DNA of 64,000 bases from Acidobacteriaceae bacterium (GCA_003132405.1 PKXQ01000058.1:1-64000), one strand, 5' to 3'. Shown: positions 46,450-55,728, counted from the first letter of the stretch. The notes: generated from the sequence alone by a model not told the origin. Made by a program: numbers and translations.

Positions 46450-47761
46450 GCGGCTCCCAGCCCTTCTCGTATTCCCGCCCCCACATCTTCATCGCGTCCT
46501 CGTCGTTTTGGATTCGACCGGAGGTCGCATCAAGATTCAGTTCGCGCTTGACCTCCCACGCTATGTTCGAAAGCAGCAGCATCGTCACCGAAATATTGCC
46601 GACATTGATCGGCGCGTTAAGCCTCCCGCCTTTGCGGATTCCGGCGATGAAGTTCGCGAAGTGCGCATCAGTCATCGAGTCGCGCCCGATCAGGTCGGCG
46701 ACTGAAGCCGCAATGCCCGCCTTGACTTCGCTTTTCTTATTCCCTTTAAGGTCATAGATCTCGTAGCCGCCGCGATCGATGAGCGCTGTGCCCTCCGTTC
46801 CCATAATCGTCGAACCACGATCGCGGCCATAAAATTTCATCCCCTGACAACTCTTGCCCTCCCATGAAATCATCTTGTCTTCGTATTCAAAGCTCGTCAA
46901 CAGCGTGTCATAAAACTGCCAGTCGTCTTTGAAATGATAACGGCCGCCCGATGAAGTAACTAGCTGCGGATAATCCACACCGAGCGCCCACCGGCATACA
47001 TCGACTTCGTGCGTGCCGTTGTTGAGCGACTCCCCCGTCCCATAAATTTTGAACCAGTGCCAGTTATAAGGATGAACATTGTCTCGATAAGGACGGCGAG
47101 GCGCAGGGCCCTGCCACAAATCCCAATCAAGCTGCGGCGGCACCGCTATATCCTTGCCAATTCCGATCGACTTTCTTGTATTGACGTACCACGCTTTCGC
47201 GAAATATGGCCGGCCGATAATGCCCTCGTGAATTTTCTCGATGATTTCGATCGTGTGTGGCGACGAGCGCTGCTGCGTGCCGAGTTGCACCAGCTTCTGA
47301 TATTTCTGCTGCGCTTGCACCAGCATCTCCCCCTCGGCAGGATTGTGGCTGCTCGGCTTCTCTAGGTAAACATGCTTGCCCGCCTGCAACGCCGCGATCG
47401 CCATCGGCGTATGCCAGTGTTCGGGAGTAGCAATCGTGATCGCGTCAACATCTTTCACTTCGAGAATACGGCGAAAATCTTTCTCGCTCACCGGAGTCTC
47501 GCCCATTTCCTGCTGCGTCTGGTTGACGAACTTCGCCAGAATGTTGCTGTCCACATCGCAGACATGCGATATGCGAGCGGCACCTTTATTCGCCTTAAGA
47601 GACGCGAGATGCGCGTAGGCGCGGCCATTTAGCCCAATCACCGCAAAATTAACTCGCTCATTCGCGCCAAGAATCTGGCCATAACTTTTTGCCGTAGCCC
47701 CCACCGCCAGTCCCGCAGTGCCTACGGCGAGCGCATCGAGAAATTCACGTCGTGTAACCAT
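46442..47761 (-). CDS. Tat-exported Gfo/Idh/MocA family oxidoreductase
   Basis: 439 residues. Tat signal VTRREFLDALAVGTAGLAVG, then the Rossmann domain (FAVIGLNGRAYAHLASLKAN, CDVDSNILAKF, IATPEHWHTPMAIAALQAGK, YLEKPSSHN) and the C-terminal domain with NNGTHEVDVCRWALG. The NAD(P)-dependent family oxidises sugars and inositols; secreted members act as glucoside 3-dehydrogenases in several bacteria. It lies between the two TIM-barrel genes. Confidence 0.9.
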   Translation of the reverse strand: MVTRREFLDALAVGTAGLAVGATAKSYGQILGANERVNFAVIGLNGRAYAHLASLKANKGAARISHVCDVDSNILAKFVNQTQQEMGETPVSEKDFRRILEVKDVDAITIATPEHWHTPMAIAALQAGKHVYLEKPSSHNPAEGEMLVQAQQKYQKLVQLGTQQRSSPHTIEIIEKIHEGIIGRPYFAKAWYVNTRKSIGIGKDIAVPPQLDWDLWQGPAPRRPYRDNVHPYNWHWFKIYGTGESLNNGTHEVDVCRWALGVDYPQLVTSSGGRYHFKDDWQFYDTLLTSFEYEDKMISWEGKSCQGMKFYGRDRGSTIMGTEGTALIDRGGYEIYDLKGNKKSEVKAGIAASVADLIGRDSMTDAHFANFIAGIRKGGRLNAPINVGNISVTMLLLSNIAWEVKRELNLDATSGRIQNDEDAMKMWGREYEKGWEPHV

Positions 47762-47796
47762 CGCTATCTCCTTCAGTTCTGATCGGTGCTTTCAGA

Positions 47797-48789
47797 TCAA
47801 CAGAAAATGCCCGCCTTCGTCAGCGTCTTCTTGAGTCCTTCCATGCTGACCCGCGTCGACGCTTCGGGCGAGCCTGCCCCGTGCCAATGAGTCTCGAGGC
47901 TTAAGCCGAAATGGAAACCATCGCGCTGCAAAGCCTGTAACTGCCCCACCCAGTCCACGATTCCGCCACCCACCGGCGCCCAATCATATTTGTGACCGTG
48001 CTTGCGGACGACATCTTTACAGTGGCAATGGCCGATGCGATCTTTGGGCAGCGCATCATAGCCGTTTGGATAAGGCGTGGTGCCCAGAGCGGCGGCGTTA
48101 CCAGGGTCCCAGTTCAACATGAAATTCTGGTTTGGAATCGCCTTCAGCACCGCAGTCGCCTCTTCGCCGGTCGCCGTGTTGCACGACATTTCATTTTCGA
48201 GCAGGAGCACAATGTTCTCTTTGGCGCAGCGCTCCGCGGCGTGCCGCAGCTTCGCATTGATCGCCTCACGATAAGGCTTTTGATCATCCAACCGCCAAAA
48301 GTCGAAACAGCGAATCCTGTCTGCATCAAAAGATTTCGCGAGCGTGATGCAATGCTCGAGCAGCTTGTCTTGGGCGCTGGCGTCGAAGTCCGCATGAAAC
48401 TGATCGCGCGTTTCGCTCTGCGACGATCGCGGAGCTCCCGGCCAATCGGTCTTGAACAGGGGGCTCGCAATATCCGTGACTCGCAGTTTGTGTTCGGTAA
48501 GAATCTTCCGCGCCTCGTCAATGTGTTTCGCATCGAGTTCGGTCACGTTCTTATTCCACATCGAACGCAGCTCAATCCAACTCAATCCGAAATCGACGGA
48601 GACGATCTGACACGCCTTCTCGAAGTCCTGCGTAATCTCATCGTTAATTACAGCGAGTCGAAACGGGCAACGGCCAGCAGCCGCCGTCGGATCTATGAGC
48701 AACGATGCGGCTTTGGCGAGAGGCGTCACCGCTGCTCCGAATCCAGCCAGTCCCAGACCCGCAAGTACCGTACGCCGTGTATGCATCAT
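47797..48789 (-). CDS. Tat-exported sugar phosphate isomerase/epimerase-like TIM barrel (2)
   Basis: 330 residues from ATG 48789, selected because GGAGGT lies 8 bases upstream; an ATG at 48840 would overlap the MFS stop but adds a poor signal. The Tat-type N terminus is MHTRRTVLAGLGLAGFGAAV. Barrel motifs: DFGLSWIELRSMWNKNV, VLLLENEMSCNTATGEE, NFMLNWDPGNAAALG, RIGHCHCKDVVRKHG, GLSLETHWHGAG. It shares only the fold with barrel 1, which suggests a different step on the same substrate. Confidence 0.85.
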   Translation of the reverse strand: MMHTRRTVLAGLGLAGFGAAVTPLAKAASLLIDPTAAAGRCPFRLAVINDEITQDFEKACQIVSVDFGLSWIELRSMWNKNVTELDAKHIDEARKILTEHKLRVTDIASPLFKTDWPGAPRSSQSETRDQFHADFDASAQDKLLEHCITLAKSFDADRIRCFDFWRLDDQKPYREAINAKLRHAAERCAKENIVLLLENEMSCNTATGEEATAVLKAIPNQNFMLNWDPGNAAALGTTPYPNGYDALPKDRIGHCHCKDVVRKHGHKYDWAPVGGGIVDWVGQLQALQRDGFHFGLSLETHWHGAGSPEASTRVSMEGLKKTLTKAGIFC

Positions 48790-48836
48790 GGCATCAACCT
48801 CCGGGTAGCAAAACGAGTTCAGCCATTCCATCATCT

Positions 48837-50111
48837 TCATGCGGGCAGCTCCACTTCTTTTAGCCCGGGAGCGAGCAGGCACAATACGACGAGAGCCAGC
48901 AGGTAAACGCTGGCGGCGATGCCGAAGAGCGTGGCATAACTGTGCGTCAATTGCAGCATGTGTCCGGCAAAAAAAGCAAACAGCGCGCTCCCGGCTGATC
49001 CGGCCATGCCGCCGATTCCGACCACGGAGCCCACCGCGCTGCGCGGAAACATATCGGATGCGGTGGTGAAGAGATTGGCGGACCAGCCCTGGTGCGCTCC
49101 AGCGGCAATGCTGATCAGGGCGATTGCAGACCACATCGACTTCACGCTGCTCGCCGTGTAGATCGGAACAACCAGGCACGCGCAGACGAGCATCGCCGTC
49201 AGCCGCGCGTGGTGAGACGACATCCCCAGCCGCCGGAAAGGCACCGGCAACCAGCCTCCGCCAATGCTGCCCAGCGCCGACACGTTATAAATGATAATCA
49301 GCGGCAGCCCGAGATGTGAAAGATTCAGGTCGAATTTCGAACTGAAATACGACGGCAACCAGAACAGATAGAAATACCAGATGGGATCGGTAAGAAATTT
49401 CGCGGTCGAAAAGGCCCAAGCCTGCCGAAAGCCAAGCAGTCGGCCCCAACGCACAGACGCAGACGGTTCCTCCTCCGCTGTGACACGGCTCACCGGCGTG
49501 CGGTAAGAGCTGAACCACCACAAGATCCAAGGCACACCGAACAGGCCAGTAATTAAAAAAGCGGCGTGCCACCCCCAGCGCAGAGCGATCCACGGCACGA
49601 TCGCTGGAGCCAGCATGGCTCCAACATTTGCGCCGGAGTTGAGAATGCCGGTAGCGAATGAGCGTTCGTTCTGTGGAAACCACTCGGCCACGGTCTTGAT
49701 CGCGGCCGGGAAGTTGCCAGCCTCGCCGAGCCCGAGGAGGAAACGCGCGAAGGCGAATTCCCGTACGGTGCTGGCTAGCGCGTGGCCCATGGCGGAGAAG
49801 CTCCACACACCCATCACCAATATGTAGCCGATGCGCGTGCCGAGTTTGTCGATGAGACGGCCGGCGAGCAGCAGGCCGATTGCGTAGGCGATCTGAAATG
49901 CATCGACGATGTAGCCGTAATTTATTTCGGTCAGGCCGATGCTGTGTTCGAGAGTTGGCTTGAGGAGCGCGATCACCTGACGGTCCATGTAGTTGATGGA
50001 GGTTGCGGCGAAGAGCATGGCGCAGACTGTCCAGCGGGCGCGACCGAGGCTTGTGCCATCTGGCGTCAGGGAGCTTGCGGCGTCGTCATTTAAGTCGCCA
50101 ATGTTGGCCAT
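48837..50111 (-). CDS. MFS transporter of the anion:cation symporter (ACS) family
   Basis: 424 residues, about 12 TM segments. The N-terminal LFAATSINYMDRQVIALLKP is the ACS hallmark (ExuT, GarP, DgoT types), and GLGEAGNFPAAIKTVAEWFP and TGILNSGANVGAMLAPAIVP follow. Such carriers import hexuronates, aldonates and related sugar acids. Placement between GH3 and the Tat-exported oxidative enzymes favours import of a sugar acid or keto-sugar. The substrate is inferred from family and context. Confidence 0.85.
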   Translation of the reverse strand: MANIGDLNDDAASSLTPDGTSLGRARWTVCAMLFAATSINYMDRQVIALLKPTLEHSIGLTEINYGYIVDAFQIAYAIGLLLAGRLIDKLGTRIGYILVMGVWSFSAMGHALASTVREFAFARFLLGLGEAGNFPAAIKTVAEWFPQNERSFATGILNSGANVGAMLAPAIVPWIALRWGWHAAFLITGLFGVPWILWWFSSYRTPVSRVTAEEEPSASVRWGRLLGFRQAWAFSTAKFLTDPIWYFYLFWLPSYFSSKFDLNLSHLGLPLIIIYNVSALGSIGGGWLPVPFRRLGMSSHHARLTAMLVCACLVVPIYTASSVKSMWSAIALISIAAGAHQGWSANLFTTASDMFPRSAVGSVVGIGGMAGSAGSALFAFFAGHMLQLTHSYATLFGIAASVYLLALVVLCLLAPGLKEVELPA

Positions 50112-50241
50112 GCGACGCTCCTAGCAGACGTGCGAATAGAGTCGTCGTTTCTCCAGGGCTTGAATCATAGATCACGCTTTTCCAGCATCGAAGCGCCGAT
50201 CCAGTCTTCGGCATTCCCGTGGAATTCGATTGCCGGTTATC

Positions 50242-52746
50242 TCACGGACTTGAACGAGTTATCTTGTCCGTCAGTTCGATGTGCGCCGAGGAACCTCCCA
50301 CATAGATGTTGAAATCGCCCGCGCTGACTGTCCAATCATGATTCTTCACGTCGTAGTAGGCGAAGGCCCGGCGATCGAGCGTAACCGAAACACGTCGAGT
50401 TTCACCTGGCTTAAGTTCAACCTTCGCGAAGCCTTTCAGTTCTTTCACTGGCCGCGGAACGGCGGGATGCGGTTCGCCGACGTAAACTTCGGTGACTTCG
50501 GCACCCGGGCGGGGGCCGGTATTGGTGATGTCGAAGCCGACGGTGACTAACTGATCTCCGGTCGCGCGCAGTGGAGTTACGGAAAGATTTTTGTACGCGA
50601 ATGTCGTGTAGGAGAGGCCGAAACCGAAAGGAAATGCAGGCTTCACTTGCGCTTGGTCGAAGTAGCGGTAGCCTAGGAACACGCCTTCAGCGTAAGCAAC
50701 TTTTTTGTCGGCACTTTTCGGATAGTAATTGTCATGAATGGCATTGTCCTCCCATCGGCGCTCGAAGGAGACGGGGAGTTTGCCGGAGGGGGAATATTCT
50801 CCGAAGAGAAGTTGAGCGAGAGCGGTGCCGCCCTCCTGGCCGGGATACCATGCCTCGAAGAGCGCGGGTACATGATCGAGCCAGCGCGTCATGTCAACGC
50901 CGCCACCGGATGTAACTACGACGACGATGTTTTTATTCACTGCCGCCAATTGTTGGATGAGTTCATCTTGTACGGGAGGAAGTTGAAAAGTGCGGTCGCT
51001 GCCTTCGCTTTCGCTGTTGGGATCAAAGCCGACGGCAACGATTACGGCGTCGGCGCGCGAGGCGATCTTTTTCGCGGCCGCAGTCAAAGCAGTTTCTGGA
51101 CGGATAATGCCAAGTTTTACGTTTGGGCCGCTCCAACTACCATGCACGAAATATTCGAAGCGGATCTTGTGCGCTCCGCTGGAAAAGTACATCCGCACCT
51201 GGCCCAGCCGCGCGTAGGCATGGTCCCAATTATCGATGACCAGTTTGTCACCGACGTAGACACGGGAACCACCCTCCTCGCCCGACGCTTGAGCGAAAAT
51301 CACATATTCTCCTGGAGAACTCGGCGTGAAATACCCCGTCCATCGGGCTGACACCTCATCTTCCCTTGCGCCGTCACCGAGGAAGCGGCCGAAGTTGACA
51401 TGCTTGTCTGTGCGGCGCAGAAAAGGCTCTCCGCTCAACGTGGGATTATTGAAAATCTCAGCCCCTAAGCCTGGCTGCGTACCGCCTTCGTCAATGCTGA
51501 AATTGGTAGCGTCGGCCATCTCGGCAAGCGAAGGAATCCCCTCGTCGTAATACACGGGAGCTTTATCCTTCAGATATGCACTTATGCCCTCGAGGAAACT
51601 GATGGCAGTGAAGGGACGGACTCTTGCGCTGCCTCCCCCGACCACTTGCGCGGGATAGGCGTCGGGTCCAATGACGGCGATGGATTTGATCTTTGACTGA
51701 TCGAGGGGCAGAAGACGGTTGTCGTTCTTGAGCAGGACCATGCCGGAGCGTGCCGCTTCTAGTGCAACTGTTCCTCCACTTTCGTTGAGAAGCGGAATGG
51801 AGAGATCGCTCTGCTCACGATCGAGCCAGCCAAATCGGATTGCGGTACGGAGGATCCGGCGCACTTTGTCGTCGATCGTGGCTTCGCTGACCTGGCCGGA
51901 TTTCACCGCAGGCAAGAGCGTGGCGCGATCCATGAATTTGCCGGAGGGCATTTCGAGGTCGAGCCCGCTGTTGGCTGCGGCAACTCCGTCGTAGGTGGCA
52001 TCCCAGTCGGACATCATGATGCCGTCGAATCCCCATTCTTTCTTGGCGACGTCGGTATTCAGGGTTGGGTTTTGCGTCATGTGGATGCCGTTGGTTAAAT
52101 TGTAGGAATCCATGATCGCGCCGACGTGCGCTTCCTTGATCGCCGCTTCGAAGGTCGGCAGATAGATCTCGCGCAACGTGCGCTCATCGATGATGGAGTC
52201 GCCGTTATGGCGGTCGTACTCCTGATTGTTGGCAACGAAATGTTTGATAGTCGCACTCACGCCTTCGCTCTGCATGCCTTTGATATAAGCGACAGCGGTG
52301 CGTGAGGACAGGAATGGGTCTTCACCAAAGTATTCAAAGTTCCGGCCACATATCGCAGCACGATATATATTGACGCCGGGGCCGAGCATGAAGTGAACGC
52401 CGCGGGCGCGCGCATCCTGGCCGATGAAGGCTCCGACGCGCTCGGCAAGGTGTGAATCCCAGGTTGCAGCCAGACCGATGCCGCCAAAAGTTGTCGATGG
52501 CCCATAGTTGCGGACGCCAGCCGGTCCGTCGGCCATTTTTAAACGGGGAAGACCGATGTGAGCGATGTCGCGAATGTAGAAACTATCGAGGCCACCGATG
52601 AGGTCGAGTTTTTCTTCCAAGGAGAGTTGCCGGAGCAGGGCCTCCGCGCGGGCCTCGATGGCTGGAGTGGAGGCTGAGGGTGCTTGCGCGAGGGTGGCGA
52701 GGCTGACAGTCAAAAGGATCAGCAGGAGCGCTAGCTTACTTTTCAC
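50242..52746 (-). CDS. Glycoside hydrolase family 3 (beta-glucosidase-like) with PA14 domain
   Basis: 834 residues, secreted. A GTG start at 52746 follows GGAGGTCT by 5 bases. After a signal peptide (LALLLILLTVSLATLAQA) comes the GH3 barrel with nucleophile Asp 247 (GFDGIMMSDWDATYDG), the DGPAGVRNYG and EYFGEDPFLSSRTAVAYIKG motifs, then the alpha/beta sandwich interrupted by a PA14-like beta domain (about 430-560: RWTGYFTPSSPGEYVIFAQA) and a C-terminal fibronectin-like domain (about 745-825). Likely cleaves non-reducing beta-glucosides or related ends. Lies upstream of the ACS transporter. Confidence 0.93.
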   Translation of the reverse strand: MKSKLALLLILLTVSLATLAQAPSASTPAIEARAEALLRQLSLEEKLDLIGGLDSFYIRDIAHIGLPRLKMADGPAGVRNYGPSTTFGGIGLAATWDSHLAERVGAFIGQDARARGVHFMLGPGVNIYRAAICGRNFEYFGEDPFLSSRTAVAYIKGMQSEGVSATIKHFVANNQEYDRHNGDSIIDERTLREIYLPTFEAAIKEAHVGAIMDSYNLTNGIHMTQNPTLNTDVAKKEWGFDGIMMSDWDATYDGVAAANSGLDLEMPSGKFMDRATLLPAVKSGQVSEATIDDKVRRILRTAIRFGWLDREQSDLSIPLLNESGGTVALEAARSGMVLLKNDNRLLPLDQSKIKSIAVIGPDAYPAQVVGGGSARVRPFTAISFLEGISAYLKDKAPVYYDEGIPSLAEMADATNFSIDEGGTQPGLGAEIFNNPTLSGEPFLRRTDKHVNFGRFLGDGAREDEVSARWTGYFTPSSPGEYVIFAQASGEEGGSRVYVGDKLVIDNWDHAYARLGQVRMYFSSGAHKIRFEYFVHGSWSGPNVKLGIIRPETALTAAAKKIASRADAVIVAVGFDPNSESEGSDRTFQLPPVQDELIQQLAAVNKNIVVVVTSGGGVDMTRWLDHVPALFEAWYPGQEGGTALAQLLFGEYSPSGKLPVSFERRWEDNAIHDNYYPKSADKKVAYAEGVFLGYRYFDQAQVKPAFPFGFGLSYTTFAYKNLSVTPLRATGDQLVTVGFDITNTGPRPGAEVTEVYVGEPHPAVPRPVKELKGFAKVELKPGETRRVSVTLDRRAFAYYDVKNHDWTVSAGDFNIYVGGSSAHIELTDKITRSSP

Positions 52747-52791
52747 ACAGACCTCCGAAGGTCAGCTTCTTGCGTTGGAAGAAAAACGGTG

Positions 52792-52820
52792 ACTTAACAA
52801 ATACATTCGATCGCTTTCAA
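52792..52820 (-). promoter_or_regulatory. Possible promoter of the GH3 operon
   Basis: On the minus strand TTGAAA (52815-52820), 17-bp spacer containing CGATCG, TTAAGT (52792-52797), about 46 bases before the GTG. The match of the -10 box is poor. Confidence 0.35.
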
Positions 52821-52837
52821 TACATCTTCAATACATC
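52816..52837 (-). repeat. Two tandem 11-bp repeats upstream of the GH3 gene
   Basis: TTCAATACATC occurs twice head-to-tail (52816-52826 and 52827-52837), with a related AATACATTC at 52799. They overlap the proposed -35 box and could be an activator site. Confidence 0.5.
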
Positions 52838-52874
52838 TGGCGCAAAAGCCTGGTGGCACCCACTCCATGAGACG

Positions 52875-53930
52875 TTAAACGCGGGCCTGTGCGCTCGACT
52901 TGCGCACGACTAGTTCTGGTTCGATGGCGATTTCCGGGACGTACTTGATCTTTCCCTCGATTCGATCGAGCAACGTGCGCGCGGCCATCTCGCCCATTTT
53001 GATCAGCGGTTGTCGCACGGTGGTGAGCGGCGGATTGATGTAAGCAGCACTCTGAATGTCATCGAAGCCCACCACGGATATGTCGTCGGGGATACGCAGG
53101 CCCGCTTCCTGCAAGGCGCAGATGGAGCCAATTGCGGAAATGTCATTGTAGGCAAACAACGCTGTAAAGGGCTGCTTGCGTTCGAGCAATTGTTTGGCAA
53201 ATGGATAGCCAAGGTTTGGAGTGGGATCATCGCCCTTGAGTTCGATGATCAATTCCGGGTGCATGCGAATTCCGAGCTTGGCGGCAACCTCGCAGATCGC
53301 GTTCCAACGCTCGTCAGAATCAGCGCTTAATTTTGAACCTCTCATGAATGCGATTTTTTTATGGCCGAGATCGGCGAGATGAGTGAGAGCGAGCGAAGCA
53401 GCGCGGCGATGATCGAGAACAATATTTGTGACGCCCTTGATGCGACGATGGCCGGCAACTGCGACAGTGGGCAGCGTCGGCTCTTCGGTCAGCAAAGTGT
53501 CGACGGTTATGAAACCTTCGACGCCGCGCTCGCGAAGGACAGTTGAGTAGGAGGAGAGCAGTTTCTTGTCGTGGCGGTGAGCGACGGTAAGAAAGAAGAC
53601 GTTCTGCCTTCGAAGATAACGTTCGATTCCGCTGATCACCAGCGAGCCATAAGCGTCGCCGATTTCCTCGAGAATCACTCCGATCATGTAGGTGCGCTTG
53701 ACGCGGAGGGAACGCGCGAAAAAATTCGGACGGTAATCGAGGGCGCGAGCGGCTGCCACAATCCTCTTTTTTGTATGGGGCGGCACGGAACGCGCAGCGG
53801 GAGAACTGTTGAGAACCGCGGAAACAGTGCTGGCGGTGAGCCCAACCAGTTCAGCTACCGATTTCAGCGTCACTGCTGACTTTGGGATCCTGCCGGCTTT
53901 GTTTTGCAGTGCCTTCTGAAGTCTTTTCAT
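52875..53930 (-). CDS. LacI-family transcriptional regulator (1)
   Basis: 351 residues. The LacI helix-turn-helix and hinge (TLKSVAELVGLTASTVSAVL, RALDYRPNFFARSLRVKR) lie after a ~18-residue basic lead. The periplasmic-binding-like effector domain follows (MIGVILEEIGDAYGSLVISG, VLDHRRAASLALTHLADLGH, VVGFDDIQSAAYINPPLTTV, MGEMAARTLLDRI). It is a close paralogue of the LacI gene at 54511. It lies directly upstream of GH3 and probably regulates that locus. The 580-base region in front holds palindromes. Confidence 0.92.
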   Translation of the reverse strand: MKRLQKALQNKAGRIPKSAVTLKSVAELVGLTASTVSAVLNSSPAARSVPPHTKKRIVAAARALDYRPNFFARSLRVKRTYMIGVILEEIGDAYGSLVISGIERYLRRQNVFFLTVAHRHDKKLLSSYSTVLRERGVEGFITVDTLLTEEPTLPTVAVAGHRRIKGVTNIVLDHRRAASLALTHLADLGHKKIAFMRGSKLSADSDERWNAICEVAAKLGIRMHPELIIELKGDDPTPNLGYPFAKQLLERKQPFTALFAYNDISAIGSICALQEAGLRIPDDISVVGFDDIQSAAYINPPLTTVRQPLIKMGEMAARTLLDRIEGKIKYVPEIAIEPELVVRKSSAQARV

Positions 53931-54002
53931 TCGCTCGCCACCCTCGGGAGGGTGCCAATGTTTACTTCACTGCTCGCGCTTACCGCTTAGTGGCCAACGG
54001 AT

Positions 54003-54030
54003 TGTATATGAATAGAAGGCTCACCACCAA
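54003..54030 (-). promoter_or_regulatory. Possible promoter of LacI 1
   Basis: On the minus strand TTGGTG (54025-54030), 16-bp spacer, TATACA (54003-54008), about 70 bases before the ATG. Confidence 0.35.
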
Positions 54031-54059
54031 GGCAAATGTGAAAGGCGAATATCATTGAG

Positions 54060-54071
54060 AATATCGATATT
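54060..54071. promoter_or_regulatory. LacI-type operator candidate A
   Basis: Perfect 12-bp palindrome AATATCGATATT with CG centre; it shares its core with the 20-bp palindrome at 54121 (65 bp between centres). Confidence 0.55.
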
Positions 54072-54120
54072 TCACATTGAAAGTCGACTCGGCGCCCCAA
54101 CGCAATCGGATTAATAGCCT

Positions 54121-54140
54121 TAAGAATATCGATATTCTTA
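54121..54140. promoter_or_regulatory. LacI-type operator candidate B (perfect 20-bp palindrome)
   Basis: TAAGAATATCGATATTCTTA is its own reverse complement across all 20 bases, centred on CG, as usual for LacI-family sites. Confidence 0.6.
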
Positions 54141-54183
54141 TGAGAAAATATCTTAAAATTCATATTTAACGGCATGCATCTAG

Positions 54184-54195
54184 AATAACGTTATT
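54184..54195. promoter_or_regulatory. LacI-type operator candidate C
   Basis: Perfect 12-bp palindrome AATAACGTTATT, centred on CG, 59 bp from candidate B and just before TTGACA at 54202. Confidence 0.45.
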
Positions 54196-54510
54196 TTTAT
54201 CTTGACAAGAGTGCTCGACCGAGGCTAACTTCACCAACCAGTAAATAGCAGAATTGTATTAAGTCGGTAAGCAATGACCGGACGACGTCCAGCGCGCTCA
54301 GTCTAGCAGTTAGAACCGTGCCGCCCTTTGATGAGCGATCGATCGTTCGAGTGGAAGGTGGAGTTGGGGCAGCGGGGAACTCTAATGTCACATGGACCAC
54401 ACCGCAAACGCCTTTTCCTCAGCGTAACAACCTTGTCGTATGGGTGTGGGCGGACAAGCACACTGGTCCGGGTTGCGTCCCGTCACTGCCACCAGGAGAG
54501 TCCAGGAGTC

Positions 54511-55632
54511 TCAGCCATCAACGTCGACCGGAGCGGATTTTCTACTTCGATTTGCGAGCTTCGGAATCGCTTCCTGCGGAGCAGGGCCCGTGGATTCGCG
54601 AACCAAGAGTTCCGGTGCGATCGATATGGTTTGAGGAGCGCGCCCGTTTCCTTTGGAGATTCGCTGCAAAAGATGCTTGGCCGCGAGTTCCCCCATCTGA
54701 CGCAGAGGCTGTCGGATCGTGGTCAGCCTCGGCATCATGTAAGCGGACGCCTGAATGTCATCGAACCCAATGACCGAAACGTCCTCAGGCACACGCAAGC
54801 CGGCATCGCGCAGGGCGCGAATGGCTCCGATCGCGGACATATCATTGAAGGCAACCAGAGCGGTGAAGTTCTGCCCTCGATTGAGGAGTTGCTGTACCAC
54901 CGGATAGCCCAACTCGGGCGAAGTGAGATCCCGTTCCAACTGGACGGTGAGCTCGGGAGAAGTTTCGAGGCCCAACTGTGGCGCCAGGGCCATGAGGTTG
55001 GAAAAGCGATCGTCGGAATCGGAACTGAAAGGCTGGCCGTGCATGAACGCGATGCGCCGATGGCCGAGGTCGAAGAGATGGCGCAGGATCAACTCCGCAG
55101 CCCGACGATGGTCGAGAACAACATTCGTGACCCCCGGAATCTTCTCATGTCCGGCGATTGCCACAACCGGAACCGAGAGGCGATGGGTGAGGACCGTGTC
55201 AATCGCGATGATGCCCTCGGCGCCGCGGCTCATCAGCAACCGCGGATACTCTTCGATAAGGTCGGCTTTGTGGCGATGGTGCGCGCTCAAATAGAAATAA
55301 CCTTCGCGCATCAGGTAGTCGCCAATTCCGCTCATGACCATGGTGTGATAGCCATCGCTCAGTTCCGGTGTCAGGACTCCGATCATGAATCCGCGCTTCA
55401 GGCTGAGCGAGCGGGCAAAAAAGTTCGGCCGATAGTGGAGCTGACGGGCGGCTTTTTTAATCCTTTCCTTCGTGTGCGCAGGAATTGCTTTCGCGGCGGG
55501 CGAGTCGTTCATGACGACGGAGACGGTTGCCGGAGAGAGCTTCAGAAAATCGGCGAGGGTTCGCAAGCTCACGGTCTTGGCCGGCGATTTCGATTCGTGC
55601 GCGGACTTTCCGCTGGGTCGCTTCTTCGTCAT
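54511..55632 (-). CDS. LacI-family transcriptional regulator (2)
   Basis: 373 residues. Helix-turn-helix (SLRTLADFLKLSPATVSVVM) and hinge (RQLHYRPNFFARSLSLKRGF) follow a ~20-residue lead, then the effector domain (MIGVLTPELSDGYHTMVMSG, GVTNVVLDHRRAAELILRHL, LGHRRIAFMHGQPFSSDSDD, VIGFDDIQASAYMMPRLTTI). It shares many residues with LacI 1 throughout, a recent duplication. It is divergent from TonB receptor 2 and likely acts on the operator at 55747. A 463-residue opposite-strand ORF here is a shadow. Confidence 0.92.
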   Translation of the reverse strand: MTKKRPSGKSAHESKSPAKTVSLRTLADFLKLSPATVSVVMNDSPAAKAIPAHTKERIKKAARQLHYRPNFFARSLSLKRGFMIGVLTPELSDGYHTMVMSGIGDYLMREGYFYLSAHHRHKADLIEEYPRLLMSRGAEGIIAIDTVLTHRLSVPVVAIAGHEKIPGVTNVVLDHRRAAELILRHLFDLGHRRIAFMHGQPFSSDSDDRFSNLMALAPQLGLETSPELTVQLERDLTSPELGYPVVQQLLNRGQNFTALVAFNDMSAIGAIRALRDAGLRVPEDVSVIGFDDIQASAYMMPRLTTIRQPLRQMGELAAKHLLQRISKGNGRAPQTISIAPELLVRESTGPAPQEAIPKLANRSRKSAPVDVDG

Positions 55633-55698
55633 CAGGAGATCAAGAATAGCAGCTTATACATTTTCATAGGCTCTGTCTCGGCTCGGACAAAAAACTTC

Positions 55699-55728
55699 TT
55701 GACAGCGAGCCTGATCTGAGAGCTTAAT
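55699..55728 (+). promoter_or_regulatory. Promoter of TonB receptor 2
   Basis: TTGACA (55699-55704), 18-bp spacer, CTTAAT (55723-55728). The transcript would begin near 55735 and have a ~260-base leader. Confidence 0.6.

Larger units (their letters stand above)
53931..54510. other. Intergenic region between the two LacI genes
   Basis: No gene supported on either strand. It is A+T-rich (54000-54210) and contains three palindromes with CG centres, a possible minus-strand promoter for LacI 1 (54003-54030) and a consensus TTGACA on the plus strand at 54202 with a poor -10 box (TAACTT, 54226). Confidence 0.6.

Noticed and set aside
54328-55719. 463-residue plus-strand ORF overlapping LacI 2, with a TTGACA upstream at 54202
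   Set aside because: The opposite strand encodes a complete LacI protein with helix-turn-helix and effector domain. The plus-strand product shows no family motif, and its -10 box is poor. It is a shadow ORF of a GC-rich gene.
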